From: JACMNW01 sp043721855 | GTDB taxonomy: Bacteria > Pseudomonadota > Alphaproteobacteria > Rhodobacterales > Rhodobacteraceae | NCBI GenBank assembly: GCA_043721855.1 | Contig: JAYSPY010000045.1 | Coordinates: forward strand, 1-23,683 | Reading direction: 5' to 3' | DNA length: 23,683 bases | Shown here: positions 21,725-23,683 of the stretch, piece after piece | How the letters are laid out: each line of letters starts with the position of its first letter | Numbering within the stretch: the first letter of the stretch is position 1 | Position numbers and translations under genes: made by a program | Notes under the pieces: generated by a model | Database searches by the model: none | Told to the model about the DNA's origin: nothing | Seen by the model: only the letters and a program-made list of their open reading frames with translations

Positions 21725-23683
21725 TCAGAAACCAAAGGTAAAACCGATCGCGCCGCCACTGTCCACTTCGCCGGCACGATTGCCGAAATTGTTGGAATGG
21801 ATGAGCGAAAGCGTCATTTCCAACCCATCGCTCAGCGCCGTCTGGTAGCCGACTTCAATGTCGATCTGGCGGTTTTCCGGCGCAAGGTTCAGGGCAACCT
21901 GTTCAAAAGACGCGGCAGCTGCCTCACGGTAGACTGGCAAATTAACCACCCGCTCCCCCGATGCAACTGCCATCGGCAAGGCAACCCCTAGGGTCAGACG
22001 GTCGCCCTTGGCAAACACATTGCTGCTGCCGATTTTCAACGCCGCACTGTCAAATCTTGCTGATCCGGCCCCGCCAATCAACGTCGATCCGCCAAGATCG
22101 GTAATCCCAGCTTCGCCCGACAAGGCAATAAACCCGTTTTCGCCAAGGTCTTGCGCAACCCCCAGCGAAACCGACGCCATCATCGCTGCGTCCGCACCAT
22201 CAAGGCTCATGATCCGGCCATCATCGCGCGCCAGTTTCAAGCCCAGTTCCACCCGCGCCGGCCCGTCTGTCAACGCACGGGTCAGGTTCACCCCAACGCT
22301 TTGTCCGGGCGACTGCGGCATCAAAACTGATGCAGATACCAATCCGTCGCTGGTCAAAAGGTCCACCGTGCTGCCACCAAAAGCCACAAACGGGTCGTTC
22401 AACGCCGTGACATCGGCCAACCTGGCCTGCGCAAGATTGCCCGTCAAGCTGCGCGACAGCAGGGCCGCGGCGCGCGATCCGGGCCGCGCGCCGGATGTCA
22501 GCGCATCCGCAGGCATCACAAACCCGGCGCTTAGCGCGTCTTTGACCAAAACATCCGTTCCTGCCAATGAAATTTCCACCGCATCGCCAAACGCCGTTCC
22601 GGTCTGCAGCACGGCCGCGTCGGTGGACACCAGACCGCCACTTGCCAAGGTCATGGTGGTGCCACCAATTGGCTTAAGCGCGGCCTCGATGTCCAGAAAT
22701 CCATGGCCATAGGCAAAGGAATATCCCTTGTTGAACCCGGTGGCGAGTTCCACCGTCGCGTCGGGCGTAAAGAACCCGTCATCCGCCGATGCCAGCAGTC
22801 GCACCCGCAAATCATGGGGCGATAGCGAAGAAAACGCCTCTTGCAACAACGCCAGCGCACCCGATATTTGCGGTGCCGCGAAAGAGGAACCCGTCACGAG
22901 AGATTTGCCCGCTCGTAACTGAAGTCCGGAATCGGGCACCTGCCACGCGCCATCCGCAATCAGGCACCACCGCGCGGCCTCATAGCAGGCGGATGATAAC
23001 AGCTGCACCGAACTGACATTGCCGCCTGAAAACGTCGGCACCCCGTTGACCGCCGCAATCCACCCCGCCTCCAACCTTCGGCGCAGATAGGGCAGGCCAT
23101 CCATAATGCCCGCGTGCCGGTTTCTATCGTCATTGGAGACGGCGAAAACCACCACACCTTGCGATGCATATGTGTCTAATGCGGCCAGATAATTCTGGCT
23201 GCCCGGTATATTCGGGAAAGCTTGCGCAAAATCGGTCTGGTTGGCGAAAAGCCCCGTGTAGCCCCAGGAGTTGTTCCAAGCCACCGCATCTTGTTTAATT
23301 GCAACATTTCCCACGTCGGCCAGTTTCTGGTCAGTCTCGAAGCTGCCAAAAATCAGATTTGCATTGGGTGCCGTGCCGATGAAATCAGCCGAATCGCCCA
23401 ATGCGACAGCAGATACAATGGTGCCATGCCCTGTCGGCGGTTTACCATCAGGGTTCGGTCCGACCCAGTTGTTCACAACCAAAACGCTGGTTTCCGCAAA
23501 TTCGTCATATCCGGCAATGTATTGCTCATCCGACACTGCAATCGTAGCAGTGCGTCCGCGCAACCCGGCGATATGCGCAAACGCAGCGCCAGAACTGCGT
23601 AGCGGATTGGACACCAACCCTGTTAGCGCCCGCCCCGACGGTAAGTTAATGGACCAACCATTGGTGGTTTGCCGATAATATCG
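21725..23683 (-). CDS. Subtilisin-family (S8) autotransporter serine protease, 5'-partial
   Basis: A secreted or surface serine protease. The frame is open to the window edge, so the signal peptide and start are missing and 652 residues are visible. Counted from the edge, the S8 triad is Asp52 in IAVSDEQY, His86 in GHGTIVS and Ser267 in TGSSFAAPQISGA. The Asp motif is atypical (SDE where DTG or DSG is usual) and GSS replaces GTS. After about residue 330 a Gly/Ser/Ala-rich region leads to an amphipathic beta-strand-rich C-terminus ending in phenylalanine (GFTFGF), the typical signal for BAM-assembled outer-membrane barrels, so type V secretion is likely. The substrate is unknown. It converges on sufS with no visible terminator. 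Confidence 0.85.
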   Translation of the reverse strand, partial: RYYRQTTNGWSINLPSGRALTGLVSNPLRSSGAAFAHIAGLRGRTATIAVSDEQYIAGYDEFAETSVLVVNNWVGPNPDGKPPTGHGTIVSAVALGDSADFIGTAPNANLIFGSFETDQKLADVGNVAIKQDAVAWNNSWGYTGLFANQTDFAQAFPNIPGSQNYLAALDTYASQGVVVFAVSNDDRNRHAGIMDGLPYLRRRLEAGWIAAVNGVPTFSGGNVSSVQLLSSACYEAARWCLIADGAWQVPDSGLQLRAGKSLVTGSSFAAPQISGALALLQEAFSSLSPHDLRVRLLASADDGFFTPDATVELATGFNKGYSFAYGHGFLDIEAALKPIGGTTMTLASGGLVSTDAAVLQTGTAFGDAVEISLAGTDVLVKDALSAGFVMPADALTSGARPGSRAAALLSRSLTGNLAQARLADVTALNDPFVAFGGSTVDLLTSDGLVSASVLMPQSPGQSVGVNLTRALTDGPARVELGLKLARDDGRIMSLDGADAAMMASVSLGVAQDLGENGFIALSGEAGITDLGGSTLIGGAGSARFDSAALKIGSSNVFAKGDRLTLGVALPMAVASGERVVNLPVYREAAAASFEQVALNLAPENRQIDIEVGYQTALSDGLEMTLSLIHSNNFGNRAGEVDSGGAIGFTFGF

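Overview
The window looks like a stretch of core chromosome from an alphaproteobacterium of the Rhodobacteraceae (Roseobacter/Rhodobacter group). This rests on protein character (a CckA hybrid kinase, an IscR with a single cysteine, a eukaryote-type dimeric NADP isocitrate dehydrogenase), on gene order (rsmB-like, cckA, a small P-loop protein, recA, alaS), and on regulatory motifs (CtrA boxes TTAA-N7-TTAA, a GAAC-N7-GAAC SOS box, an Irr/ICE-like box). No rRNA, tRNA, CRISPR array, prophage or insertion sequence was seen.

Layout. (1) Bases 1-3535: the 3' part of an RsmB/NOP-type rRNA m5C methyltransferase, then cckA with a TTG start and a perfect CtrA box upstream. (2) Bases 3532-4173, minus strand: a sulfotransferase-like P-loop gene broken by a frameshift at an A6 run and lacking a normal end. 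(3) Bases 4174-8550: recA with a CtrA box and an SOS box in its control region and a strong terminator, then alaS followed after 3 nt by a DUF1330 gene. (4) Bases 8565-8639: a REP-like nested palindrome between convergent genes. (5) Bases 8646-12179, minus strand: typA/bipA, a 5'-truncated YitT-family remnant, and icd with its own terminator. (6) Bases 12453-13372, minus strand: a small conserved-looking protein translationally coupled to an alpha/beta hydrolase. (7) Bases 13408-21721, plus strand: a long iron-sulfur assembly operon, iscR - nifS-like desulfurase - sufB - unknown membrane protein - sufC - sufD - two YIP1-like membrane proteins - sufS. Its promoter carries an Irr-like dyad over the -10 and a second dyad over the -35. 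(8) Bases 21725-23683, minus strand: the 3' part of a subtilase-type autotransporter ending 3 bp from sufS.

How the parts fit. The SUF genes encode sulfur mobilisation (NifS-like, SufS), the scaffold (SufB, SufC, SufD) and the iron-responsive repressor (IscR). The three interleaved membrane-protein genes are the least explained component. cckA and recA both carry CtrA-type sites, which suggests that cell-cycle/phosphorelay control and the SOS response meet here, an arrangement relevant to gene transfer agents and DNA repair in this family. These regulatory links are inferences from motif matches. The motifs themselves are directly visible.
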